NCBI RefSeq assembly: GCF_004792295.1
Contig: NZ_SRRY01000001.1
Span: 2,490,501-2,554,500, forward strand
Direction of reading: 5' to 3'
Origin: Pseudoalteromonas sp. MEBiC 03607
GTDB taxonomy: Bacteria; Pseudomonadota; Gammaproteobacteria; Enterobacterales; Alteromonadaceae
DNA: 64,000 nt
Shown here: positions 38,455 to 47,418 of the stretch, piece by piece
Numbering within the stretch: the first letter of the stretch is position 1
How the letters are laid out: each line of letters starts with the position of its first letter
The notes under the pieces: generated by a model
Told to the model about the DNA's origin: nothing
Database searches by the model: none
The model's input: the letters and a program-made list of their open reading frames with translations, nothing else
Translations under genes and position numbers: made by a program

Positions 38455-40539
38455 TTAGATTGAATATTTAATATTAAATGAAACATAATCGCGGTCAGAG
38501 AATGTATTCGTCGCGCCACCACCCCAGAAAGAGTTATAGCTAAAGTCGAATGACCACGCATTTTGATAGTTGAAGTTCATCGTTACACCGAGTGATTTAC
38601 GGTCTTCAACAAATAAGAACATCGGATCAGGTGTAATACCATTCACATCATGTGAGAACACAAAACGTGGCGAGAAGTTAACACCGTTGAAAATGTTATA
38701 GTAATCACCTTTAGCGATTAAACGATAACCCCATGCCGATGCTGTTGGGAACGGATTCGTTTCAGGACCATTCGATAAACCCATATGAAGGGTTGAATAA
38801 TCATCGCTCAGTGGCCCCTGCATAATGCCGCTTCGACCCGTACCTGCAACGTTTAAACGCAGCTCATCGTACTCAGGCATATTATTAATGCGCACACCAC
38901 CGATTTCACCAACAACCGCCCAGCTGTCTGCACCTAATGATGGGCCAAATAGATGCGTTGCTGTAAATTGTAATTGTGCTGTATTGCGTAATATAAAGCC
39001 TTGCGCCACTTCACCAGGACCTACAACACTTGTAGCATCACCCAGACTCATTTGCGAAATACCCGCAAAGTCAGGTCGAATTCCAGCCACAGCTAGTTGT
39101 TCCGGCATACCCGCATACAGAAGCTCTACGTCATCAATTTGTAGTGGCTCATCTTGACGGAATGCAAATTCACCAGCGAAAGCAGTCTCGCCTAATGATG
39201 TATTAAAGCTGATACCATAAAGCTTAATATCTTCAGGGTATTCTAATTGGCCTTTGGTGAATGCTTGTAAGCTAGTTACATTATCTTCAGTGATTTCTGT
39301 AGATAACAACATACCAATATCAGCCGCGATAGCACCAGCTGTAAAATTAGACACTTGACCAGAAATTACTGGGCGTCGGCTATGGTAATTGATGTGGTAT
39401 AAAGCAACTTCAGTATCGTTTAATTCAGGTAAAAACATACCTAAACGTAAACCATATTGACCACCATCATCTGGCTCATTTTTACCCGCACTGCCCTTAC
39501 CTTTAAGAGCTACTTTAGTCGGATAAGCTAAATACATTTGCGCCATCATAGCTTGACCTTGCGCAGATGTTGGATCAACACCTTGCGAACGCACAATATC
39601 GTCTAAGCTGTTTAAGCTTTCTGTTAAGAATGCTAAATCGATATCTGGGTTTGATGTAAAACCTAGTTGAATATTTTGCTGATAACCATTCTCTGACGCG
39701 AAATCGTTAGTCGAGAAGTACGTGCCTGCAGCTGGAAGACGTGTTTCATGCCATTCATATTGGTAAAAGCCTTCCAGTGTTAAGTTATCTGTAATGCCAA
39801 GTGATGCCCAAAGCATACCCACAGGGATAAAGGCTTCTTTTAACTCAGCGCCTGGCGCTTTTAAACGATCGATATCAACTGGGTTAACGTTTATACCATG
39901 AGAAATCAAGGTACTTTCACCCCAGTTTACAACTTGCTGACCTAAGCGAATAGACAGAGGGTTACGACCTTCATTTAAATCGAAGTTTGCCCAAACGTAC
40001 GCATCTAATAAACGTAAATCAGCACATACTTGTTCTTTAGTGTCATCATCGTCACATGGGTCTACTTTGTTACCTGATGTAGGATTGCTGTATGCAAAAT
40101 CGCCATCCATCAATGCAAAGTCGTAAAAATACATAAAGCGTGTAAAGAAACCATAGTTATCTTTACTAATTGATAACTCGTGGTTGCCCTTTAATAATTT
40201 TGAGAATGAATCACCACTATCAAAATTTAAATTCCCTGCATCACCATTATTAGAGTAGGCACCAGGTTGGTTCCAAACATCCGCAGAAGAATAAATAGGA
40301 TTTAACGCAGAATGATAACCCGTCCAATCAAATGAAGGATTATTACTTTTACCTATATGTTTAAAATCTCGGTCTTCAACACGAATGCTTTGACCATAAG
40401 AAAAGTTAGAGTCAAAACGTACGTCAAAGTCCCCTAACTCGAAGTTTGCTGCATGCAAAGATGTACTTGAGATTCCGAGTGTAGCCGCCGCGAGTCCCAA
40501 AGCTATTTTGTTTTTAACAAAAAGCGATCGTTTTATCAT
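38455..40539 (-). CDS. DUF1302 family outer-membrane protein
   Basis: A 694-residue exported protein (signal peptide 1-30, ending SSTSLHA) rich in alternating aromatic/polar strands (for example YVSFNIKYSI at the C-terminus), consistent with an outer-membrane beta-barrel. LGQQVVNWGESTLISHGIN, PGAELKEAFIPVGMLW and LEGFYQYEWHETRLPAAGTYFS are DUF1302 signatures. The family accompanies DUF1329 in many marine and soil proteobacteria, in several cases near lipid or hydrocarbon metabolism. I choose ATG 40539 because AGGGGG lies about 9 bases before it; the ATG at 40548 directly abuts the Shine-Dalgarno. It is the first gene of the four-gene cluster. Confidence 0.9.
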   Translation of the reverse strand: MIKRSLFVKNKIALGLAAATLGISSTSLHAANFELGDFDVRFDSNFSYGQSIRVEDRDFKHIGKSNNPSFDWTGYHSALNPIYSSADVWNQPGAYSNNGDAGNLNFDSGDSFSKLLKGNHELSISKDNYGFFTRFMYFYDFALMDGDFAYSNPTSGNKVDPCDDDDTKEQVCADLRLLDAYVWANFDLNEGRNPLSIRLGQQVVNWGESTLISHGINVNPVDIDRLKAPGAELKEAFIPVGMLWASLGITDNLTLEGFYQYEWHETRLPAAGTYFSTNDFASENGYQQNIQLGFTSNPDIDLAFLTESLNSLDDIVRSQGVDPTSAQGQAMMAQMYLAYPTKVALKGKGSAGKNEPDDGGQYGLRLGMFLPELNDTEVALYHINYHSRRPVISGQVSNFTAGAIAADIGMLLSTEITEDNVTSLQAFTKGQLEYPEDIKLYGISFNTSLGETAFAGEFAFRQDEPLQIDDVELLYAGMPEQLAVAGIRPDFAGISQMSLGDATSVVGPGEVAQGFILRNTAQLQFTATHLFGPSLGADSWAVVGEIGGVRINNMPEYDELRLNVAGTGRSGIMQGPLSDDYSTLHMGLSNGPETNPFPTASAWGYRLIAKGDYYNIFNGVNFSPRFVFSHDVNGITPDPMFLFVEDRKSLGVTMNFNYQNAWSFDFSYNSFWGGGATNTFSDRDYVSFNIKYSI

Positions 40540-40617
40540 TGTGTTCATCCCCCTGTAACGGGTTGTTCTGTGATCAAATTGTTGTTTTTAGTATCTTTCT
40601 AACGATAGAAGCGAAAC

Positions 40618-40646
40618 AATAAAAATACAATATAGAACGCGTTCAA
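40618..40646 (-). promoter_or_regulatory. Candidate DUF1302 operon promoter with operator over the -35 box
   Basis: On the minus strand TTGAAC (40641-40646) and TTTATT (40618-40623) are 17 bases apart and would start a leader of about 70 bases. The perfect palindrome GAACGCGTTC (40635-40644) covers four bases of the -35 box and runs into the spacer, the usual place for a repressor site. The -10 is weak (4 of 6). Confidence 0.45.
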
Positions 40647-40670
40647 TCGGTTAATATTTATTTAAAAATG

Positions 40671-40697
40671 TGACGTTTACGTATTGGTAAGACGTCA
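40671..40697. promoter_or_regulatory. Inverted repeat upstream of the DUF1302 promoter
   Basis: TGACGTTTAC (40671-40680) pairs with GTAAGACGTCA (40687-40697, one bulged G) around a 6-base spacer. Its centre is about 70 bases before the inferred transcription start, a common place for an activator site. The regulator is not identifiable. Confidence 0.4.
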
Positions 40698-40823
40698 TAC
40701 CAGATATTTTATACACGTAAATTAACAATAGAACAAATCGAATTAACAAAAATATAATAAAATTACTGTTTTGAAGAGCAAGAAAATAACTACAAATGAG
40801 GCTTTTTTACTGGGTACTGAGCA

Positions 40824-40850
40824 ATAAAAAAGCAGCTATAGCTGCTTTTT
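40824..40850 (-). terminator. Intrinsic terminator of the pepN-DUF2835 unit
   Basis: An almost perfect palindrome, AAAAAGCAGCTA joined to TAGCTGCTTTTT (to 40850), overlaps the last two bases of the DUF2835 stop codon and gives a GC core with a T6 tail on the minus strand. Confidence 0.85.
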
Positions 40851-41070
40851 AACTCACTTTCTCTAATTTTATAAACTGATTTTCATCGGTTAATGTTAGC
40901 CGAAAGCGCCCTCTTATTCCTAAAGAAGAAATGTGCGGGCGTAAATAACGAGCATCGAATCGTACGATTTTACCGCCGTCTTCTGTTACCTGAACAGACT
41001 TATATTTACCATGATAGTAATCAAGACATTCAGCATAACTAAGGTACAAAGCAAAATAGTATTCTCTCAT
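40849..41070 (-). CDS. DUF2835 family protein
   Basis: A 73-residue protein of unknown function. The start MREYYFALYLSYAECLDYYHGKYKSV and the segments VRFDARYLRPHIS, GIRGRFRL and the FIKLEKVS end are the DUF2835 pattern seen in Alteromonadales, Shewanella and Vibrio. It is probably a small beta-rich cytoplasmic protein. Its ATG shares a base with the pepN stop (TAATG), so it is made together with aminopeptidase N. Confidence 0.85.
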   Translation of the reverse strand: MREYYFALYLSYAECLDYYHGKYKSVQVTEDGGKIVRFDARYLRPHISSLGIRGRFRLTLTDENQFIKLEKVS

Positions 41071-43664
41071 TAGCTTTCAAGTGCTTTCTCAACCTTTTCA
41101 AATAAATCATCGCTTAACCCTTCTAAATTTGCTAAACGCATTAACTGCGCTTTTATAGCTGCTGAACGATTTTCGTCGTAACGTCGCCATGACATAAATG
41201 GGGTTAGCATTCGCGATGCATTTTGAGGGTTAATATCATTTAATTTAACTAATAAGTCGCCCAAAAGTTCATAACCTTTACCATCAGCTCGATGGAATTG
41301 GGTAATATTAAAATGACTAAAGCTGCCAACTAATGCCCGTACACGATTTGGGTTTCCAAAATCGAAGCTTGGATGATTATAAAGAGCTTTAATATCTTCA
41401 ATACTGCTCGCTGTCTCTTTCATCGCTTGCAGTGCAAACCATTTATCCATCACAAGTACATCATGACGCCATTTTGCATCAAATTCATCAAGTAATGTGT
41501 CACATAATGGGTGGTTAGCTTTCACAACAGCACTTAATGCTGCCAATACATTCGTCATATTACTACTGTGAGCAGACTCATTAATTAAGCTATTTACTGA
41601 GTTGTGATTTGTTTTAGCTAAATAGTACAAGCAAACTTGTTTAAGAGCACGTACGGCTACAGCAGTTGCAGTTGTTGAACCATCATCTTCAAGCGCGTTA
41701 TAACAATTTACCAATGATTCTGTTAGGTGAGTTGCTATTTGTGATTCAAATGCATTTTGTACAGCAATAATGTCATCAACAGGGATAACTGCATATTCTG
41801 CTGCGAGGGTATCGTAGCTAGGCAGTTTTAAAAGCTCAGCAATCAGAGCAAGATCACCCTCTCGCTGATCAATTAATGCTTTTAATGCGAATAAAATGTC
41901 ATCCGATAAACAGGCTTCACCGCTGGCAATCGCCGCTTTCATTTCATTGGTAAATAAACGCTGCTGAGCATCCCAACGTGAAAAATCACTGCGAGCAAAC
42001 CGCATAATATGTAACAGATCTGCAGCAGATGTATCTTGATTAACAATACACGGCGCAGAGAAATCTTCTAGTAGTACAGCTACAGGGCGCTGTTTAATAC
42101 CTTCAAAAACAAACTGCTGTGTTTTTTCAGTGACATTTAATACCGAATCTTGTGGCTGGTTATTAATCACAAGAGGTAGTGACTGCCCTACACTGTCTAA
42201 AAGCTCAACAGCAAACGGAATATGCAATAAGGCATTGTCAGGTTGATTATCAGGAGCAAACTGTTCAATGCTCAGTGTGAAGGTCTGCTTTTGTTCATCG
42301 TAAACTTGTTCTACATTAAGTTTTGGCGTACCAGCTTGACTATACCAACGCTTAAATTGCGTTAAATCGATACCTGATGCATCACTCATAGCAGCAACAA
42401 AATCATCACAGGTAACAGCTTGTCCGTCATGACGCTCAAAATACAATGACATACCTTGTTGGAACTTTTCTTCTCCCAGTAAGGTATGCATCATACGAAT
42501 AACTTCAGCCCCTTTGTCATACACAGTAACCGTGTAAAAATTGTTCATTTCGATGACTTTTTCAGGGCGAATTGGGTGTGCCATTGGCCCCGCATCTTCA
42601 CTAAATTGGTGCGTTCGCATCACTTTTACCGCATCAATTCGATTGAGTGCTCGCGACCCCATATCACTACTAAACTCTTGATCGCGGAAAACAGTCAATC
42701 CCTCTTTTAAAGACAATTGGAACCAATCACGGCATGTAACTCGGTTTCCTGTCCAGTTGTGGAAGTACTCATGTCCGACTATGGATTCAATTGTATGGTA
42801 ATCTTTATCTGTTGCTGTTTCTTGATTCGCCAGAACACATTTAGAGTTAAAGATATTTAAACCTTTATTTTCCATCGCGCCCATGTTGAAGAAATCAACA
42901 GCGACAATCATGTAAATATCTAAATCGTATTCAAGGTTAAAGCGCTCTTCATCCCATCGCATTGATTTTTTTAGTGATGTCATAGCATGAGGTGTTTTTG
43001 ATAAATTTCCTTTATCAACAAATAAAGCTAATTCAACATTGCGACCTGACTTGGTTGTATAATGATCACGTAGCACATCAAAGTCACCAGCGACTAATGC
43101 AAATAAGTAGCTAGGCTTTTTAAATGGGTCTTGCCATTTTACAAAGTGTCGACCGTCATCTAAGTTACCAGCCTCAATTTGGTTACCATTTGAGAGCAAG
43201 TGAGTATATTTTTTGTCAGCAATAATAGTCACATCAAAACTAGCAAGTACGTCTGGGCGGTCGAGGTAATAGGTAATTTTTCGAAAACCTTCGGCTTCAC
43301 ATTGCGTACAGTAAGCACCACCCGACAAATACAAACCTTCTAGTGAAGTATTCGTTTGCGGATCAATATGGTTTTCTATTTTCAGAATAAAGTTATCAGG
43401 TAGGTTATGAATGATTAGTTTTTCATCTTCGAGTGTATAATCATCATAGGCTTTATCATCAACCACTACTGAGATGAGCGTTAAATCAACACCATCAAGA
43501 GCAAGGTCCGAATTACTTTCATCAGTACGATTGATTGTCATTGTAGACTGTACTGACGTTTGTAAAGGCGCTAATTCGAAGCGTAAATCGATATGTTGAA
43601 TTGAAAATTGAGGGGCTTGATAATCTTTTAAATATTGAGCTTGAGGTTTACTCGTAGCAGACAT
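41070..43664 (-). CDS. pepN: Aminopeptidase N
   Basis: Cytoplasmic M1 zinc metallopeptidase that removes N-terminal residues from peptides. The 864 residues include the exopeptidase motif GAMENKGLNIFN and the zinc site VGHEYFHNWTGNR with the distant Glu in LKEGLTVFRDQEF (about 290-325). The C-terminal part (about 540-864) is the DUF3458 Ig-like and helical region. I start at ATG 43664, not the TTG four codons upstream: GGAG lies 6 bases before it and the sequence MSATSKPQAQYLKDYQAP matches E. coli MTQQPQAKYRHDYRAP. Confidence 0.97.
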   Translation of the reverse strand: MSATSKPQAQYLKDYQAPQFSIQHIDLRFELAPLQTSVQSTMTINRTDESNSDLALDGVDLTLISVVVDDKAYDDYTLEDEKLIIHNLPDNFILKIENHIDPQTNTSLEGLYLSGGAYCTQCEAEGFRKITYYLDRPDVLASFDVTIIADKKYTHLLSNGNQIEAGNLDDGRHFVKWQDPFKKPSYLFALVAGDFDVLRDHYTTKSGRNVELALFVDKGNLSKTPHAMTSLKKSMRWDEERFNLEYDLDIYMIVAVDFFNMGAMENKGLNIFNSKCVLANQETATDKDYHTIESIVGHEYFHNWTGNRVTCRDWFQLSLKEGLTVFRDQEFSSDMGSRALNRIDAVKVMRTHQFSEDAGPMAHPIRPEKVIEMNNFYTVTVYDKGAEVIRMMHTLLGEEKFQQGMSLYFERHDGQAVTCDDFVAAMSDASGIDLTQFKRWYSQAGTPKLNVEQVYDEQKQTFTLSIEQFAPDNQPDNALLHIPFAVELLDSVGQSLPLVINNQPQDSVLNVTEKTQQFVFEGIKQRPVAVLLEDFSAPCIVNQDTSAADLLHIMRFARSDFSRWDAQQRLFTNEMKAAIASGEACLSDDILFALKALIDQREGDLALIAELLKLPSYDTLAAEYAVIPVDDIIAVQNAFESQIATHLTESLVNCYNALEDDGSTTATAVAVRALKQVCLYYLAKTNHNSVNSLINESAHSSNMTNVLAALSAVVKANHPLCDTLLDEFDAKWRHDVLVMDKWFALQAMKETASSIEDIKALYNHPSFDFGNPNRVRALVGSFSHFNITQFHRADGKGYELLGDLLVKLNDINPQNASRMLTPFMSWRRYDENRSAAIKAQLMRLANLEGLSDDLFEKVEKALES

Positions 43665-43679
43665 AACTGGCTCCAAAAT

Positions 43680-43701
43680 GGCCCTGCAACTATACAGGGC
43701 C
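43680..43701 (-). terminator. Hairpin between nhaC and pepN
   Basis: GGCCCTG (43680-43686) pairs with CAGGGCC (43695-43701) around 8 bases. On the minus strand it follows the nhaC stop by 8 bases and is followed by ATTTTGGAGCC, which is both a short T tract and the pepN ribosome site. It may end nhaC transcripts or act on pepN translation. Confidence 0.5.
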
Positions 43702-43709
43702 TAAGTTTA

Positions 43710-45191
43710 TTATTCAGCGCTAGCTTCTTGTTTAACGTGTTTTGGGGTAATACGTAAAATCTTAATACCTAAATAGGCGTAAACAACCGCTAAGAATGGA
43801 TTAATTAAATTAAAGAATGCATACATAGCGTAATCAAATGGATTTATTAATAAAACACTCTGCATGTAAGCACCACAGGTATTCCAAGGTATAAGTGGGC
43901 TTGTAATAGTACCGCCATCTTCTAATGTGCGAGATAAGTTAACTGGCTTCAAACCGCGCTTTTCGTACTCGTCTTTAAACATTCGACCAGGAACAACAAT
44001 CGCAATATATTGGTCAGCTGCTACCGCATTGGTACCAATACAGGTTGCGATAGTGGCAGTAATAAGCGAGCCTGTGCTTTTTGCTATTTTTAAAATGCTC
44101 TTTACGAACATATCAAGTAAACCGGTTTTTTCCATAATAGCGCCGAACATCAAGGCTGTCATAATCAGCCAAGTTGTTGTTAGCATGCCTGCCATACCGC
44201 CACCACTTAATAGTGAGTCCATTTTTTCATCGCCAGTATCGATACTGAAACCGTCGAAGAAGGTTGTCCAAACTAGTTTAAAATAGCCAATCGCGTGGCC
44301 TTGTGATGCATCAATTTGGCTATTTATTAAATCTGATTGAAATAACATCGCCCAAATCGCACCTAATACTGCCCCGATAGAAATTGCAGGAAAAGCTGGC
44401 ATCTTACGGATTGCCAAGAAAAGTAATACAGCTAATGGCACTAGCATCTCAAAGCCAATATTGAAGTTTTGCTCTAATAAATTAACGATTTCATCAATAC
44501 GGCCTGCTTCTGTCGAACCACCTGCATTAAATCCCATAAAAATAAAAATAATTAACGCAATAATAAAGCTTGGCACTGTTGTCCAGAGCATATGATGAAT
44601 ATGTTCAAATAAATCAGCTCCCGCAACAGCCGGTGCCAAATTAGTGGTTTCTGATAATGGACTTAACTTATCACCAAAGTAAGCACCAGAAATAACCGCA
44701 CCCGCAGTAACAACTTGTTCAAGGCCAAGGCCTGTTGCGACACCAAGCAGTGCAACACCAATGGTCGCAGCTGTAGTCCATGAGCTACCGATACTCATCG
44801 CAACAATGCCACAAATTAAGCAACTTGCTGCGTAAAACCAGCTTGGATTAATGATCTGTAAACCATAGTAAATTAAGGTTGGTACAGTGCCTGAAAGTAG
44901 CCAAGTACCAATTAAAGCACCGACCATCAAAAGAATGATGATTGCACCAAGAGACAAAGTGATCCCTTCGATCATGGCTTGTTCTAGTTTCTTCCAGGTA
45001 TAACCATTTTTTAAGCCAATTAATGCGGCAGTAAAGGTGGCAAATAATAATGCGATTTGATTTGGACCCGATGATGAGTTATCACCGAATAAGTAAACTG
45101 CTGCACCTAGCAGGCAAACCAGCACTGAAATTGGGATCAGGGCGTCCAAAAAGCTGGCCTGTTTAACAGGTTTATCTTCAACTGAATTCAA
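43710..45191 (-). CDS. nhaC: Na+/H+ antiporter NhaC
   Basis: Secondary transporter that exchanges cytoplasmic Na+ for external H+. The 493 residues show about 11-12 membrane helices and the NhaC signatures SWTTAATIGVALLG, VISGAYFGDKLSPLSETTNLAPA and a loop GGTITSPLIPWNTCGAYM. The start is TTG 45191 with AGGAG 8-9 bases upstream; no in-frame ATG is near. A sodium antiporter fits a marine lifestyle. Substrate range (some NhaC members exchange other solutes) cannot be read from sequence. Confidence 0.9.
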   Translation of the reverse strand: MNSVEDKPVKQASFLDALIPISVLVCLLGAAVYLFGDNSSSGPNQIALLFATFTAALIGLKNGYTWKKLEQAMIEGITLSLGAIIILLMVGALIGTWLLSGTVPTLIYYGLQIINPSWFYAASCLICGIVAMSIGSSWTTAATIGVALLGVATGLGLEQVVTAGAVISGAYFGDKLSPLSETTNLAPAVAGADLFEHIHHMLWTTVPSFIIALIIFIFMGFNAGGSTEAGRIDEIVNLLEQNFNIGFEMLVPLAVLLFLAIRKMPAFPAISIGAVLGAIWAMLFQSDLINSQIDASQGHAIGYFKLVWTTFFDGFSIDTGDEKMDSLLSGGGMAGMLTTTWLIMTALMFGAIMEKTGLLDMFVKSILKIAKSTGSLITATIATCIGTNAVAADQYIAIVVPGRMFKDEYEKRGLKPVNLSRTLEDGGTITSPLIPWNTCGAYMQSVLLINPFDYAMYAFFNLINPFLAVVYAYLGIKILRITPKHVKQEASAE

Positions 45192-45312
45192 AAGATAGTC
45201 TCCTACACGTCTTATATGGCGTGTTTAATTATTATTGTTCATAAGCCTCAAACCCTTATAGTTTAAGGCTATCAGTTTTTTCATTATAACAAGATGACCT
45301 GTTTTAGGTAGC

Positions 45313-45337
45313 AAAAAAGGCGCCTAAGCGCCTTTTT
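45313..45337 (-). terminator. Intrinsic terminator after prc
   Basis: AAAAAGGCGC (45314-45323) pairs with GCGCCTTTTT (45328-45337) around CTAA; on the minus strand it ends in a T6 run, about 30 bases after the prc stop. Confidence 0.9.
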
Positions 45338-45366
45338 ATTGAACAATTTTGCTAAAAAAATGCTAA

Positions 45367-47391
45367 TTATTTTTTCGCGATACGACCATATTTAATATAG
45401 TCCTGAGTGATCAGAGCCGCTTCTTCTAAGAATGGGTCTAAATCATCTAGCACATCAGGTAAGTCGTCTAGTTTCTCAACTGGCTTTTCACCCAGACGAA
45501 CCAAACGTTCATTCGCACGCTCTAATGCACGCTCTTCGCCTTCGTCTTTCTCTTTTAAGCGGTCAGCTTCAACTAGTGAGATAGTCTTACGGTCTTTCTC
45601 TTCTTGATAGCGCTTAATGTCATCAAACACATAGCCAAACTCAGGTTCACTTGCAATACGTGCATCATGAAGCTTATTAACGTAAGAGATAGCTGGTTTT
45701 AGGTTATCAACTGAGTTGTATTTAGCACGGATGATGCTGTCCCAAGGTAGTGCATTATCTTGCTGGCTTTCGCCCCACTCTGCAGGATCGATAGCTGAAG
45801 GGAAAGATACGTCTGGTATCACGCCTTTGTGCTGTGTACTGCCGCCATTGATACGGTAGAATTTTGCAATCGTATATTGCACGCTACCTAATGGATGATC
45901 ATATAAATCGTAAGCACGGCCAAGCGGTTTATGCTGCTGTACAGTGCCTTTACCAAATGTTTGCTCACCAATCACAATTGCACGACCATAATCTTGCATT
46001 GCCGCAGCAAAAATTTCTGAGGCAGAGGCACTATAACGGTCAACTAATACCGTTAATGGGCCATCATAAAAAGTCACACCATCACGGTCTTTTTGCTCTT
46101 CAATACGATTATTTAGTGTATGGATTTGAACGACCGGGCCTTGATCTATAAATAAACCAGAAAGTTGTGTCGCTTCATATAAAGAACCACCACCATTTTG
46201 ACGTAAGTCGATGATAATACCATCAACTTTAGCTTCTTTTAATTTAGCAAGCTCAACTTTTACATCTTGTGATAGGTTATTGTAAAAGCCTGGTATTTCA
46301 ATCACACCGATTTTACTGGTTAAATCTGAATACTTTGCTTCAAACACATTTGATTTGGCAGCACGGTCTTCTAAGCGAATTTTATCACGGGTTATTTCAA
46401 CCACTTTAGGAGTGCCGTGAGCATCTGCACCTTTTAAATATTGTAAACGTACTTTGGTGCCTTTTGGACCTTTTATAAGCTCAACAACATCATCTAAGCG
46501 CCAACCGATAACATCAACAAAGTCTTCACCTTCTTGGGCAACACCAATAATACGGTCATCAGCTTTAATTTGCTCTGACTTATCTGCTGGACCACCCGGT
46601 ACTAGGCTACGAATTACTGTGTAATCTTCATCATAACTAAGGACTGCGCCGATACCTTCTAACTCAAGGTCCATATCCATCTTGAATTGTTCAGCACGTC
46701 GTGGAGATAAATAAGAAGTATGCGCTTCGATGCTTCGTGCAAACGAGTTCATTACAATTTGAAACGCATCTTCACTATTTGTTTGTACTAAGCGTTTTTG
46801 CGCATTGTGGTAACGCTTGGTTAAAACATCTTTAATGCCTTGCCAATCTTTACCTGTCATTTTTAAGCGTAACGCATCATATTTAACTCGTTGACGCCAT
46901 AACTCATCTAACTCAGCCTGAGTTGTTGCCCAACTCGCGTCCTCGCGGTCGAACATGTATTCATCTTCTTTATCAAAAGTCATTTCTTTATCAAGTAATG
47001 ACAATGAATAATCATAACGCTCAAAACGTCGTTTTAAGCTTAAGTTAAAAATATCAAAAGCAAACCCAAGCTTCCCTGTCGAAAGTGCATTATCAAACTG
47101 GTCTTTATATTGCGAGAATGAGGCAATATCTGAAGCTAAAAAAACACTTTTGTTGAAATCAAGGGATTCGATGTAACGATCAAAAACTTGCTCAGATAAT
47201 TCGTCGTTAAAACGAATAGGTTTGTAGTGTGCACGAGTAAATAAGTTTGTCACCCGTTTACTAGCCGTACTATGCTGGCTTTCTTGCTTAAGAATAGGCA
47301 AATCTTCAACAGTTAGATTGTCTGTAGATGCCAATAATGAACCTGAAAACAGGGCAGCGACTAACGGAATGAGCGTAAACTTATTACTCAT
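45367..47391 (-). CDS. prc: Carboxy-terminal (tail-specific) protease Prc
   Basis: Periplasmic S41 protease that trims C-termini of proteins such as FtsI and murein hydrolases. The 674 residues have a signal peptide (1-22), an N-terminal helical domain (to about 230), a PDZ domain (about 240-325), and the catalytic core with Ser456 in DRYSASASEI and Lys481 in FGKGTV, 25 residues apart as in E. coli Tsp. A C-terminal DUF3340-type domain is rich in charged residues. The ATG at 47391 follows AAGGAG; an upstream TTG is not used. It follows proQ, as in E. coli. Confidence 0.96.
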   Translation of the reverse strand: MSNKFTLIPLVAALFSGSLLASTDNLTVEDLPILKQESQHSTASKRVTNLFTRAHYKPIRFNDELSEQVFDRYIESLDFNKSVFLASDIASFSQYKDQFDNALSTGKLGFAFDIFNLSLKRRFERYDYSLSLLDKEMTFDKEDEYMFDREDASWATTQAELDELWRQRVKYDALRLKMTGKDWQGIKDVLTKRYHNAQKRLVQTNSEDAFQIVMNSFARSIEAHTSYLSPRRAEQFKMDMDLELEGIGAVLSYDEDYTVIRSLVPGGPADKSEQIKADDRIIGVAQEGEDFVDVIGWRLDDVVELIKGPKGTKVRLQYLKGADAHGTPKVVEITRDKIRLEDRAAKSNVFEAKYSDLTSKIGVIEIPGFYNNLSQDVKVELAKLKEAKVDGIIIDLRQNGGGSLYEATQLSGLFIDQGPVVQIHTLNNRIEEQKDRDGVTFYDGPLTVLVDRYSASASEIFAAAMQDYGRAIVIGEQTFGKGTVQQHKPLGRAYDLYDHPLGSVQYTIAKFYRINGGSTQHKGVIPDVSFPSAIDPAEWGESQQDNALPWDSIIRAKYNSVDNLKPAISYVNKLHDARIASEPEFGYVFDDIKRYQEEKDRKTISLVEADRLKEKDEGEERALERANERLVRLGEKPVEKLDDLPDVLDDLDPFLEEAALITQDYIKYGRIAKK

Positions 47392-47418
47392 ACACAACTC
47401 CTTAATTTTTTACAGCTA

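Larger units (their letters stand above)
40540..40848. other. Gap between DUF2835 and the DUF1302 operon
   Basis: This 309-base gap has no plausible gene. It holds the DUF1302 operon promoter region with two operator-like sequences, a further TTCTA-ACGA-TAGAA inverted repeat (40597-40610) in the leader, an AT-rich stretch, and at the right end the terminator that is upstream of it on the minus strand (for pepN-DUF2835). Confidence 0.7.
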
